Below are positions 37,663-46,214 of a stretch of DNA of 64,000 nt, piece by piece (positions within the stretch are counted from its first letter, which is position 1; every line of letters begins with the position of its first letter). A program made the translations under genes and the position numbers. The stretch lies in the NCBI GenBank assembly GCA_963756895.1, contig CAVWPI010000004.1:124001-188000 (forward strand), in the 5' to 3' direction. Source of the stretch: DASUAS01 sp963756895. Lineage in GTDB: Bacteria > Actinomycetota > Acidimicrobiia > IMCC26256 > DASPTH01. The notes beneath the pieces are model-generated. The model made no database searches. It saw only the letters and a program-made list of their open reading frames with translations, and was not told the origin of the DNA.

Positions 37663-38114
37663 CCGACAAGGACAACCTGCAGCAGCTGCTCGACATCGAG
37701 GCGATCAAGCAGCTCAAGGCGCGCTACTTCCGCTTGATGGACCTCAAGCAGTGGGACGACTGGGGGATGGTCTTCGCCACCGACTGCGTGATGGAGGTCC
37801 CCGAGGCCGCGATGGTCAACACCGGTCGCCAGGAGATCGTCACCAACGTGAGTGGCGCGCTCGTCGGTGCGCGCACGTGTCACCACGGGCACATGCCCGA
37901 GATCGAGATCACGGGTGACGGCACCGCGCGCGGGATCTGGGCGATGTTCGACTACGTCGAGTGGGACGAGCAGAACGGCACCCGCGTCGGTCTCCAGGGC
38001 TACGGCCACTACCGCGAGGAGTACACGCGGGAAGACGGCGAGTGGCGCATCGCCCGTATCCGTCTCGAACGCCTGCGCGTCGACTGGCTCGGCGCCGTCC
38101 TCGAAGCGCCGTGA
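37659..38114 (+). CDS. SnoaL-like / NTF2-fold protein
   Basis: 151 residues. The N-terminal helix LLDIEAIKQLKARYFRLMDLKQWDDW is characteristic of actinobacterial SnoaL_4-type proteins, followed by MVFATDCVMEVPE and a C-terminal WRIARIRLERLRVDWL. The start GTG 37659 overlaps the SDR stop. It is probably a small enzyme or accessory fold in the same catabolic step as the SDR. It ends 13 bases from the convergent thiolase. Confidence 0.82.
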   Translation: MTDKDNLQQLLDIEAIKQLKARYFRLMDLKQWDDWGMVFATDCVMEVPEAAMVNTGRQEIVTNVSGALVGARTCHHGHMPEIEITGDGTARGIWAMFDYVEWDEQNGTRVGLQGYGHYREEYTREDGEWRIARIRLERLRVDWLGAVLEAP

Positions 38115-38127
38115 CGAACCGCGCGCG

Positions 38128-39813
38128 TCAGCGCGCGGTCGTGAAGAGGAACGCGCCGCCGGGGGCGCCGCCGCCGGTGGTGGCGATGGCGGTCTCCGCG
38201 TTCGCGATCTGACGCTCGCCGGCCTGGCCGCGCAGCTGGGTCACAGCTTCGTGGATGAAGCCGTAACCGTGGAGGCGACCGGACGAGAGCTGTCCACCGT
38301 GGGTGTTGAGCGGGAGCACGCCGTCGCGGGCGATGTTGGTCCCGTTGGCGAGGAAGTCCTTGGCCTCGCCCTTGGCGCAGAAGCCGAGTGCCTCGATCCA
38401 CGACAGGCAGTTGAAGGTGAAGCCGTCGTAGAGCTGGGCCATGTGGATGTCGGTGGGCGTGAGGTCGGTGCGGGTCCAGAGGTGGGCGGCCGGCCCGGCC
38501 ACCAGCGGCTCATGGTCGAGCGTGCCCTGGTCCCAACTCATCCGCTCGGTGATCTGCGTGCCCACCGCCTCGACGTGGATCGGCGGCTGGGCGAGGTCGG
38601 CCGCGACGTCCTTGCGCGAGACGATGACCGCCACCGAGCCGTCACAGGGCACGTCGCAGTCGAACAGGCCGAACGGGGTCGTGATCACGCGGGCGCCGAA
38701 GTAGTCGTCGATCGTGAGCGGCTCCTTGTAGATCGCCCACGGGTTGAGCGCGGCGTTCGCCCGGTTGTTCAGCGCGATCGCCGCGAGCGTCTCGCGCGTG
38801 GTGCCGTAGCGATCGAAGTGCGCCGACGCCTGCATGGCGATCCAGTTCGCGGCCGACGACGCGCCGAACGGTACGCGCCACTGCATGTCACCGCCGATGC
38901 GGTTGGAACCCCCGGTGGGCACGATCGCGCTCGCGCTACCCGGTGCGCCGCTGAACTTGGCGCGTTGGATGGCGCCGTACGTCGCCTCCCACACCGTGCG
39001 GATGCACAGGACGTGCTTGCACAGCCCGGCCGCAACCGCGAGCATCGCCGCGATCACCGCGCCGCCCTGCCCCGGGGTCTCGAGCCCGCCGTTGATCCAC
39101 GACGGCCGGAGCCGCAGCGCCTCCTCGAGTGCGTAGATCCCGCCTTCGGACATGCCGCCACCGAACATGCCACCCGGATAGGTGGTGAGGCCGTCGATGT
39201 CGTCACGGGTGAGCCCGGCATCCGCGATCGCGTGCTCGGCGGCCTCGACCGCGAGGACGACCGGGTCGACCATGAGCCGCCGCCCGATGCGCGAGAGTCC
39301 GATCCCGGTGACCGCCACCTTGTCCTCGAACTTGTCACCCGCCTTCGGCATCGGGCGGGCGTCGTGGATGAGCGGGTCCTCGGCAGGGAACGGTCCCTTG
39401 TCGGTTTCGCCGGTGGGTTCGAACAGCGGGACCCAGACGTCCTCGGTGTGCTCGAACACCACCTGGACCTTCATGCCGACGAACACCTCGTCGGCGGGCA
39501 CGTTCACGAGGTTGGTAGTGAGGCGGATCCGGTCGTCCTCGTCGATCGCGACGATCGCGATCACGTAGGGCGGCGGGAAGCTGGGGATCCACATCTGCTC
39601 GTTGAGGGTGAAACCGGCCACGACCGCGCGGCCCGACACCTCGGCGACCGCCCAGTCGTTCGAGCGGCAGTATGGGCACACCGCCGACGGAGGATGACGC
39701 AGCTCGCCGCACGTCGAGCAGCGCTGGAAGCGGAGCTTCGCGTCTTCGCCCGACTTCCAGAAGAAGTCGTTGAGCTCGGTCAGCTCGGGGAGCACCCGTC
39801 CGGATTCGGTCAC
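38128..39813 (-). CDS. DUF35 zinc-ribbon/OB domain fused to thiolase-like protein
   Basis: 561 residues in one uninterrupted frame. Residues ~1-145 are a DUF35 unit: a zinc ribbon (CSTCGE...CPYCRS) plus an OB-fold (GRAVVAGFTLNEQMW). Residues ~165-561 are a thiolase/lipid-transfer-protein domain (VAVTGIGLSRIGRR, DLTPTDIHMAQLYDGFTFNCLSWIEALGFC, NTHGGQLSSGRLHGYGFIHEAVTQLRG). In steroid degradation the DUF35 protein ChsH2 and thiolase-like Ltp2 form an aldolase as separate chains; this looks like the same pair in one chain. A retro-aldol or thiolase reaction on an acyl-CoA side chain is inferred. The start is GTG 39813. Confidence 0.88.
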   Translation of the reverse strand: MTESGRVLPELTELNDFFWKSGEDAKLRFQRCSTCGELRHPPSAVCPYCRSNDWAVAEVSGRAVVAGFTLNEQMWIPSFPPPYVIAIVAIDEDDRIRLTTNLVNVPADEVFVGMKVQVVFEHTEDVWVPLFEPTGETDKGPFPAEDPLIHDARPMPKAGDKFEDKVAVTGIGLSRIGRRLMVDPVVLAVEAAEHAIADAGLTRDDIDGLTTYPGGMFGGGMSEGGIYALEEALRLRPSWINGGLETPGQGGAVIAAMLAVAAGLCKHVLCIRTVWEATYGAIQRAKFSGAPGSASAIVPTGGSNRIGGDMQWRVPFGASSAANWIAMQASAHFDRYGTTRETLAAIALNNRANAALNPWAIYKEPLTIDDYFGARVITTPFGLFDCDVPCDGSVAVIVSRKDVAADLAQPPIHVEAVGTQITERMSWDQGTLDHEPLVAGPAAHLWTRTDLTPTDIHMAQLYDGFTFNCLSWIEALGFCAKGEAKDFLANGTNIARDGVLPLNTHGGQLSSGRLHGYGFIHEAVTQLRGQAGERQIANAETAIATTGGGAPGGAFLFTTAR

Positions 39814-39906
39814 GATCCCACCTCGATGGCGTCGACGATCACGCGCGGCAACCTACGCTCTCGTCCCCACAGGCGGCGAGTTCCGTGAGTCGGTAGGTTC
39901 ACGGTC

Positions 39907-40872
39907 ATGACCGCCACCGCCGCGATCCGATTCGACCTCCGACGCGCGCCCGAGGCCCCGGTCTCGGAAGCTGATCAGTATGCGCTCTGCGTCGAGATGA
40001 GCCGATGGGCCGACGAGCACGGCTTCGCCGCGATCACCGTGTCCGAACACCACGGGGTCGACTTCATCTCGGCACCCACCACCCTCGCCGGCGTGATCCT
40101 GGGCGCGACGAAGCACGCGCACGTGATGATCAACGCGCTGCTGCTTCCGCTGCACGACCCGGTGCGACTCGCCGAGGCTGTCGCCACGCTCGATCTCGTG
40201 AGCGGCGGCCGCTTCACGTTCGTCGCCGGGCTCGGGTACCGGCACGAGGAGTTCGCGATGGCCGGTGCCGACCGGACGCGTCGCGGGGCCACCAGCGAGG
40301 AGTACCTCGACGTGCTCGGAAAGGCGTGGACAGGGGAGCCGTTCGAGTGGCAGGGCCGAACGATCACCGTGACGCCGACGCCGGTGAGTCCCCGCGAGCA
40401 ATTGGTGTGGGCCGGCGGTTCGGTGCGCGCGTCAGCCGAGCGCGCGGCGCGCCTCCGGCTTCCGTTCTTCACGATGTCCACCGATCCTGCGGTCGGCGAC
40501 ATGTACCGCGAGGCGTGCGCACGTGTCGGCTACGAGGGCGTGTTCATGGCGCCGAACGGGCCGATGTTCCTCCACGTGGCCGAGGACCCGGAGCAGGCGT
40601 GGGCGAAGATCGCCCCGTATGCGGTGTACGACGTGGTCTCGTACGCGTCGTGGCAGACCGGTGACCACGACAACGTGGCCTCGTCGGAGGCGACAACCGC
40701 AGATGAGCTGCGGGCGTCGGGCATGTGGATGATCGTGACGCCGGATGAGTGCGTCGAGCTCGCGCGCGAGCTCGGAACGGTCGCGTTGCACCCGCTCATG
40801 GGCGGGATGCCACCGGAGATCGGGTGGAGCAGCCTCGAGCTCTTCGTCGACCAGGTGATGCCGCGACTCTGA
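39907..40872 (+). CDS. LLM-class flavin-dependent oxidoreductase
   Basis: 321 residues; paralogue of the gene at 11071. AIRFDLRRAP, ITVSEHHGVDF, ALLLPLHDPVRLAEAVATLDLVSGGRFTFVAGLGY and GGSVRASAERAARL mark the luciferase-like fold. It diverges from the DUF35-thiolase with 93 bases between starts and is followed 18 bases later by an SDR, so an LLM-SDR-LtrA transcript is likely. Confidence 0.88.
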   Translation: MTATAAIRFDLRRAPEAPVSEADQYALCVEMSRWADEHGFAAITVSEHHGVDFISAPTTLAGVILGATKHAHVMINALLLPLHDPVRLAEAVATLDLVSGGRFTFVAGLGYRHEEFAMAGADRTRRGATSEEYLDVLGKAWTGEPFEWQGRTITVTPTPVSPREQLVWAGGSVRASAERAARLRLPFFTMSTDPAVGDMYREACARVGYEGVFMAPNGPMFLHVAEDPEQAWAKIAPYAVYDVVSYASWQTGDHDNVASSEATTADELRASGMWMIVTPDECVELARELGTVALHPLMGGMPPEIGWSSLELFVDQVMPRL

Positions 40873-40890
40873 CGAGAGGATCAACAGGCC

Positions 40891-41709
40891 ATGGGTGAGT
40901 TCGCCGCCACGTACGGACCGTGGGCGGTCGTCGCCGGTGCCTCGGTGGGCATCGGCGCCGAGTTCTGCCGGCAGATCGCCGCCGAGGGCGTCAACGTCGT
41001 ATTGGTGTCGCGGAGCGTCGACACACTCGGGTTGTTGGCCGCGGAACTGAGCGCGGCCCACGACGTGGAGACACGCATCGCGGGCGTGGACCTCGCGGTC
41101 CCGGGCGCCGAAGCGGAGCTCTTCGCTGCAACCGACGGACTCGACATCGGCCTGTTCGTCTACAACGCAGGCGCCGACTCGCTCAACACGTACTTCCTCG
41201 ACGTCCCCGCAGAGGAGTGGCACGGCATGGTGCGGCGCAACTGCGTCGTGCCGCTGCTCGCGTCACACCACTACGGCGCGTCCATGGTCGCGAAGCAGCA
41301 CGGCGCCATCCTCCTGGTCACGTCGGGCGCGGCGTGGGCGGGGGGCGGACGGCTCACGACCTACGGCGGCACCAAGGCGTTCGACCTCGTGTTCGCCGAG
41401 GGGCTCTGGGCCGAGTTGCGACGCGACGGCGTCGACGTGCTCTCGCTCGTCGTCGGCGCCACCGACACGCCCGCCTTGCGCGCCAGTCTCGGCAAGTTCG
41501 GTGTCTCGGTCGAGGATCTGTCGCAGATGTCCGACGTCGCCGACCCCGCCGATGTCGCGCGCGAAGGGCTGACCCATCTGGCCGACGGCCCGACCTGGCA
41601 GGTCGGAGTGCCCGACGGCGCGGGCCCGTCGCTGCTCGGTTCGTTGCCCCGCCGTCAGGCGGTCGAGCTCATCACCCAGGGCCACGACATGCTCTTCGGT
41701 GATGCCTGA
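40891..41709 (+). CDS. Short-chain dehydrogenase/reductase (SDR)
   Basis: 272 residues. The nucleotide motif is AGASVGIGAEFCRQIA; VYNAGAD replaces NNAG; the catalytic pair is YGGTK with an upstream serine in LVTSGAAW. The sequence after strand 2 (LVSRSVDTL) suggests NADP(H). The 3' end overlaps the LtrA start by 8 bases. Possibly a ketone reductase for the product of the neighbouring LLM enzyme; that link is only positional. Confidence 0.87.
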   Translation: MGEFAATYGPWAVVAGASVGIGAEFCRQIAAEGVNVVLVSRSVDTLGLLAAELSAAHDVETRIAGVDLAVPGAEAELFAATDGLDIGLFVYNAGADSLNTYFLDVPAEEWHGMVRRNCVVPLLASHHYGASMVAKQHGAILLVTSGAAWAGGGRLTTYGGTKAFDLVFAEGLWAELRRDGVDVLSLVVGATDTPALRASLGKFGVSVEDLSQMSDVADPADVAREGLTHLADGPTWQVGVPDGAGPSLLGSLPRRQAVELITQGHDMLFGDA

Positions 41710-42911
41710 ACCGTCCTCGCCCGACCAACCACGACGGCATCGCCGTCCGCATATCAACGCGGAGTCGCGGTTCGAGGAACGGGTCAAGCCGCTCGAGCTC
41801 TTCTTCGACCTCGTGTTCGTCCTCGCGTTCACGCAGTGCACCGCGCTCATGTCGGACGACCCGACGTGGCAGGGCGTGGGCCGGGCCCTGCTCGTGCTCG
41901 GCGTCCTGTGGTGGGCATGGGTCGGCTACGCGTGGCTCACGAGCGTGGTCGATCCCGAAGAGGGAGGCGTGCGGATCGCGATGTTCGCGGCTTCGGCCAG
42001 CCTGCTGATCGCTGGACTCTGCGTCCCCGAGGCGTTCGGCGACCGTGCACTCCCGTTCGCGGTCGCGTACGCGTTGGTGCGAGCCGGCCAGATCGTGCTC
42101 TTCCTGATCGCGGCGCGCGACGATGCGGATCTCCGCCGGTCGGTCGTCGGGCTCGCGGTCAGCACCGCGATCGGCGTGGGTCTGTTGTTCGGCGCCGCGT
42201 ACGTCGACGGTGACGCGAAATGGGCGATGTGGATCGCGGCGATCATCGTGGACTTCGCCGGTCCCGCTGTCTTCGGCATTGCCGGGTGGTCGCTGGTGCC
42301 CGCGCACTTCGCCGAACGCCACGGGCTCGTCATCATCCTCGCGCTCGGCGAGTCGATCATCGCGCTGGGGGCCGGTGCCCATGTCGCGTTGAGTGCCGAG
42401 GTGTACGTCGCCGCGGTCCTCGGCGTCGCGATCGGAGCCGCGCTCTGGTGGATCTACTTCGACATCGTCTCGATCATCACCGCCCAACGGTTGATGAACG
42501 CCGAGCCCGGAGGCCAGCGGAACCGGCTCGCCCGGGACTCGTACTCGTACCTGCACTATCCGATGGTCGCCGGCATCGTGCTCACTGCGTTCGGGCTCGA
42601 GGAGTCGGTCCCGCACCTCGACGACCACCTGCACGTCGTCCCCGCCTTCGCGCTGTTCGGTGGCGTCGCCGTCTACCTCCTCGCGCACGTCGCGCTGCGT
42701 CTGCGCAACGCGCACAGCATCAGCCGCACCCGTCTCGGCGTGGCCCTGCTCCTGTTCGCGCTGTGGCCGCTGGCGACCGAGGTCGACGCGCTCGTATCGG
42801 TGATCGCGGTGAACGTGGCGTTGTGGCCGATGATCGCGTGGGAGACCGCGGCACTACGGCGATGGTCGGTATCGCCTCCGTCACGGCCTCGAGTTCGACC
42901 CACCGAGTTGA
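41702..42911 (+). CDS. Low-temperature-requirement A (LtrA) family membrane protein (frameshift at the end)
   Basis: About 402 residues with ~10-12 predicted membrane helices. Family landmarks: VKPLELFFDLVFVLAFTQ at the start, HFAERHGLVIILALGESIIALG in the middle, and LWWIYFD. The role of LtrA proteins is not settled. The plain frame runs on to 43096 with a low-hydrophobicity tail; removing one base near 42858 gives RDGRYRLRHGLEFDPPS and a TGA at 42909, a more natural C-terminus. ATG 41702 is preferred over GTG 41699. Confidence 0.82.
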
Positions 42912-43010
42912 TCCCTCCGCAAACGTGCCATCGAGCACGCTTCGAATCTCGGCGACGTGGGAACAACCCCAGGCACACACAACATCGGGCGGACAGGGAG
43001 TGGTGCACCA

Positions 43011-43082
43011 ATGGGAACTCTGATCGTGATCTTGGTCGTACTGGCCATCATCGCACTGGTGCTCTACATCGTCCGGCGGTAG
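43011..43082 (+). CDS. 23-residue hydrophobic membrane peptide
   Basis: MGTLIVILVVLAIIALVLYIVRR: a single transmembrane helix with a basic end, typical of bacterial small membrane proteins. GGGAG lies at 42996-43000, ten bases before the ATG. It ends 19 bases before a strong hairpin, which supports a real transcription unit. No known family can be named. The stretch overlaps only the out-of-frame tail of LtrA, so it is free of competing coding sequence. Confidence 0.5.
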   Translation: MGTLIVILVVLAIIALVLYIVRR

Positions 43083-43101
43083 GCGCGAGTTTGTAGCCCC
43101 A

Positions 43102-43148
43102 ACGACGGAAGGCCCCGGATGGCGCGTGCGCCCCGGGGCCTTCGTCGT
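43102..43148 (+). terminator. Long GC-rich hairpin, probable terminator
   Basis: ACGAC-(G)-GAAGGCCCCGG pairs with CCGGGGCCTTC-GTCGT: 16 pairs with a single G bulge, and an inner GGCGC/GCGCC stem. No clear U-tract follows, as is common in high-GC actinobacteria. It closes the LtrA/small-peptide unit 12 bases before the next start. Confidence 0.75.
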
Positions 43149-43160
43149 ACGCTCACCGTC

Positions 43161-43409
43161 ATGAGCATGTACCAGGTGTACGCGAGGGACTCGCAGGCGG
43201 AACCGGAGTCGCCCGGCCTCCTGGAGCGGATCGAGCCACCGCAACCGGCGGGCGAGGTCCACGCGGTCAGGGCCGGGAGTGAGGCGACGATGTGCGGCGT
43301 GTCGGTCGACGGCATGTACGCGTTCCCGATGCACGTGTGGGAGTCGTTCACCGCCGAAGCGGGAGCCTGCCCGCAGTGCGTTGCCGCCATCGCCGCGCGC
43401 GACGACTGA
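43161..43409 (+). CDS. Small protein with C-terminal CPxC motif, unknown function
   Basis: 82 residues starting MSMYQVYARDSQAEPESPG. One Cys in ATMCGVSVDGMYAF and a CPQC pair near the C-terminus could bind zinc; ACPQCVAAIAARDD ends the protein. I recognise no family. ATG 43161 is close behind the hairpin at 43102-43148. It ends 3 bases from the convergent amidohydrolase stop. Confidence 0.6.
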   Translation: MSMYQVYARDSQAEPESPGLLERIEPPQPAGEVHAVRAGSEATMCGVSVDGMYAFPMHVWESFTAEAGACPQCVAAIAARDD

Positions 43410-43412
43410 GCG

Positions 43413-44947
43413 TCACCCCGACCCCACAGCCGGGGGCGTTCTGGCAGCGTGGACGAGGGCGCCGCGCTTCCAGGTCTGGACCACGCGGGCGCCGGCGTCG
43501 GCGTGGTCCAGCACCACCAGGTCGGCGAGCTTCCCCGGGGTGAGAGAACCCCGCTCGTGTTCCTGACCACCGGCGTAGGCGGCACCGATGGTGTACGCGT
43601 CGAGCCAGTCGCCGAACGGGACCGCCTGCTCGGGCTCGAACTCCTTGCCCGACGCGGTCCGGCGCAGCACGCCGAGGTCGGCACCCCACATCGGCGCGCT
43701 GGGGGCGCAGGGGTCGTCGCTCGATCCGGCGAGGCGCACACCGGCTTCGGCGAGTCCGGCGAACGCGAGCCAGTGGTGCTCGTCGAAGCGGACACCGCTC
43801 GTCTGCTCGCCCACGTGCTGCACGAACCCCGGCTGGACGACCGCGACCGCGCCGAGATCGGCGAGCGCCCGCCACTGCGCGGGGCTGGTGACACCCGCGT
43901 GCTCCACCCGGAACCGGTGGTCGGCGCCCGGGTGCCGGCGGGCGATCCCCGTTGCGGTGTCGATCATCGCCTGGACGCCCGCGTTGCCCATCGCGTGCAC
44001 GGCGATGCGAAAGCCGTGGTCCGCGGCACGGACCGCGTGCGATCTCGAGATCGCCGAAGAGCATGCCGAACCGGAACGGGTGCCCGCCGACGCTGCGCGT
44101 CGAGCGCGATCGCCACGCCACCGTCGGCGAACAGCTTCGCCGCGCCCACCCGAAACCGGTCGTCGCCGTCACCGGTCGGCGGGCCGTCGAGTCGGGCGGT
44201 GTGCTCGTTCATCAGCAGCGCGGCGGGGTGCGGCATGCCCACCACGTCGATCGGCAGCGTGCCGGCGCGGGCCATGGCCGCGAACAGGGTCTCGGCGTCG
44301 GGCGAGCAGGCGGCATCGTGCACGCAGGTGATGCCCTCGGCGAGGAGCGCACGCGATCGGTCCGCGACGTGCTCGGCCCAGCGGTCCGGATCGGTGAAGT
44401 CCCGCATCGAACGAGCGTGGGCCTCGCTCCACGCCCGCTCGACCAGGATCCCCGTCGGTTCGCCGGCACGATCGCGCGCGATCTCGCCCGCGACCGGGTC
44501 GGGCGTGTCCCGGCCGATGCCCAGGGCATCGAGTCCGGCCGAGCTCACGACACATTGGTGCAACGTGTAGTCGGCCACGATGACCGGTCGGTCGACACCC
44601 GCAGCGTCGAGGTCGTGACGCGTGATGCCCGCACCCGCGCCCATGAGGTCGACGCCCTGGCAGCGCACCCACGTGGTGTCGGGCCAGGCGGCGGCCTGGG
44701 CGCGGATCGCCGCGACGAGCACGTCGCGGTCACCGATGCCGCGGACGTCGTGCCAGTGGGGGTGCAGCGCGGAGACCGAGAGATGGTTGTGGGCGTCGAT
44801 CAGGCCCGGCACGACGACTGCGCCGGCGAGGTCCACGACCTCGGCGTCGGTTGCGTCCGGACGCGCGAGCAGGTCGCCGTCGCCGACGGCGACGATCCGG
44901 TCGCCGTCGACGAGCACGACCTCGGCGCGCGGCGCGGCGCGGTCCAT
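43413..44947 (-). CDS. YtcJ-type amidohydrolase (two frameshifts)
   Basis: About 511 residues, amidohydrolase-3 family. The metal motif HNH is in VVVPGLIDAHNHLSVSALHPHWHD; further landmarks are TWVRCQGVDL, FRVGAAKLFADGGVAIALDAQR, HAMGNAGVQAMIDTA, DHRFRVEHAG and LAGSSDDPCAP. Frames change near 44110 (DAQR/SVGGHPFRFGMLFGDLE) and near 44045 (back to HGFRIAVHAMGN). The start is uncertain: upstream AFTGGTVLT is in frame and looks native but has no start codon, so a third indel may lie near 44975. Downstream of the epoxide hydrolase, probably one operon. Confidence 0.78.
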
Positions 44948-44996
44948 CGTGAGGACGGTCCCGCCGGTGAACGCGCGCGCACGATGCCGTCCGCCC

Positions 44997-46163
44997 TCAG
45001 CCGAGCTCGGCGATCAGCTGGTTGAAGGCGCGCAGGTCGTCGACGAATTGCGCCGGGCGTTCGAACGCGGCGAAGTGGCCGCCGCGCTCCATCTTGGTCC
45101 AGTGCACGACGTCGTAGCGCTTGTCCGCCCACGCGCGCGGGGTCTGCAGGAGCTCGCGTGGGTGCGCGGCGTAACCGGTCGGTACGTCAACCCGTCCCGC
45201 CCACGGTTGGTCGGCGGCGGTGCCGGCGCGACGCGACGTCGCGTACAGGCGCGCCGCGGATCCGGCGGTGCCGGTCACCCAGTACACCATCACGTTGTCG
45301 AGCAGCCGATCCCAACCGAAGGTCGCGTCGAGATCGTCGTCGAGATCGCTCCAGACGTGGAACTTCTCGAGGATCCAGGCGGCCAGTCCCGCCGGTGAAT
45401 CGTTCAGCCCGAACGAGAGCGTCTGCGGCTTCGTCGATTGGATGGCCATGTAGCCGGTGCCGTCGGCCATGCGGGGGCCCATCTCCGCGACGCGAGCGAG
45501 CTCGGCCTCGGTGACGCCGGCCATTGGGTCGGGATCGTCGGCGGAGGGCAACGCGAAGAGCATGTTGAAGTGCACGCCGAGGAGATGGTCGGCGTGGCGC
45601 TCGCCGAGGTGTCGGGTCACGATCGCGCCCCAGTCGCCGCCTTGCGCGAGGTAGCGGTCGTACCCCAGTTGTGCCATCAGCTCGGCGACGGCATCCGCCA
45701 CGCGAGCGACGTCGAAGCCCGGGCTCCGGGTCGGTCCGCTGAACCCGTACCCGGGCATCGACGGCACGACGACGTGGAACGCGTCGGCGGCGTCACCCCC
45801 GTGTGCGGGGGGATCGGAGAGGGGACCGAGCACGTCGAGGAACTCGACGAAGGAGCCGGGCCAGCCGTGGGTGAGCACGATCGGTGTGGCGCCCACGTGC
45901 GGGGATCGTACGTGGACGAAGTGCATCGATTCGCCTGCGGCCACGGTGCGGTAGTTGGGCCAGGAATTCATCGCCGCTTCCCGCGCGCGCCAGTCGTAGC
46001 GGTGACGCCAGTGGTCGACGGCTTCCTGCATCGTGGCGACCGGGACACCGAGGACCCACTCCTCCTCCGGAGCCTGGTCGGGCCAACGCGTCCGGTCGAG
46101 CCGGTCGGCGAGGTCGTCGAGGACAGAATCGTCGACGCGGATGGTGAAGGGTTCGGGCGCCAT
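44997..46163 (-). CDS. Epoxide hydrolase (EHN-domain alpha/beta hydrolase)
   Basis: 388 residues. The N-terminal EHN domain (FTIRVDDSVLDDLADRLDRTRWPD) is typical of microsomal-type epoxide hydrolases. The oxyanion motif is HGWPGSFVEFLD, the nucleophile Asp is in AQGGDWGAIVTRHLG, and the catalytic His in MERGGHFAAFERP. A tyrosine-bearing cap (YMAIQSTKPQTLSFGLNDSPAGLAAW) follows. Stereotyped use is hydration of an epoxide to a diol, which fits the flavin monooxygenase encoded 51 bases upstream. Confidence 0.92.
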   Translation of the reverse strand: MAPEPFTIRVDDSVLDDLADRLDRTRWPDQAPEEEWVLGVPVATMQEAVDHWRHRYDWRAREAAMNSWPNYRTVAAGESMHFVHVRSPHVGATPIVLTHGWPGSFVEFLDVLGPLSDPPAHGGDAADAFHVVVPSMPGYGFSGPTRSPGFDVARVADAVAELMAQLGYDRYLAQGGDWGAIVTRHLGERHADHLLGVHFNMLFALPSADDPDPMAGVTEAELARVAEMGPRMADGTGYMAIQSTKPQTLSFGLNDSPAGLAAWILEKFHVWSDLDDDLDATFGWDRLLDNVMVYWVTGTAGSAARLYATSRRAGTAADQPWAGRVDVPTGYAAHPRELLQTPRAWADKRYDVVHWTKMERGGHFAAFERPAQFVDDLRAFNQLIAELG

Positions 46164-46214
46164 GCGGTGCGACCCTACGGCGCTCGTCGAGCACGCGTGA
46201 GCGGTTCGGCGCGC

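Noticed and set aside
41699..43096. 465-residue LtrA protein reading to 43096
   Set aside because: The last ~70 residues are hydrophilic, Arg/His-rich and unlike the family; a single-base correction gives a natural end at 42911.
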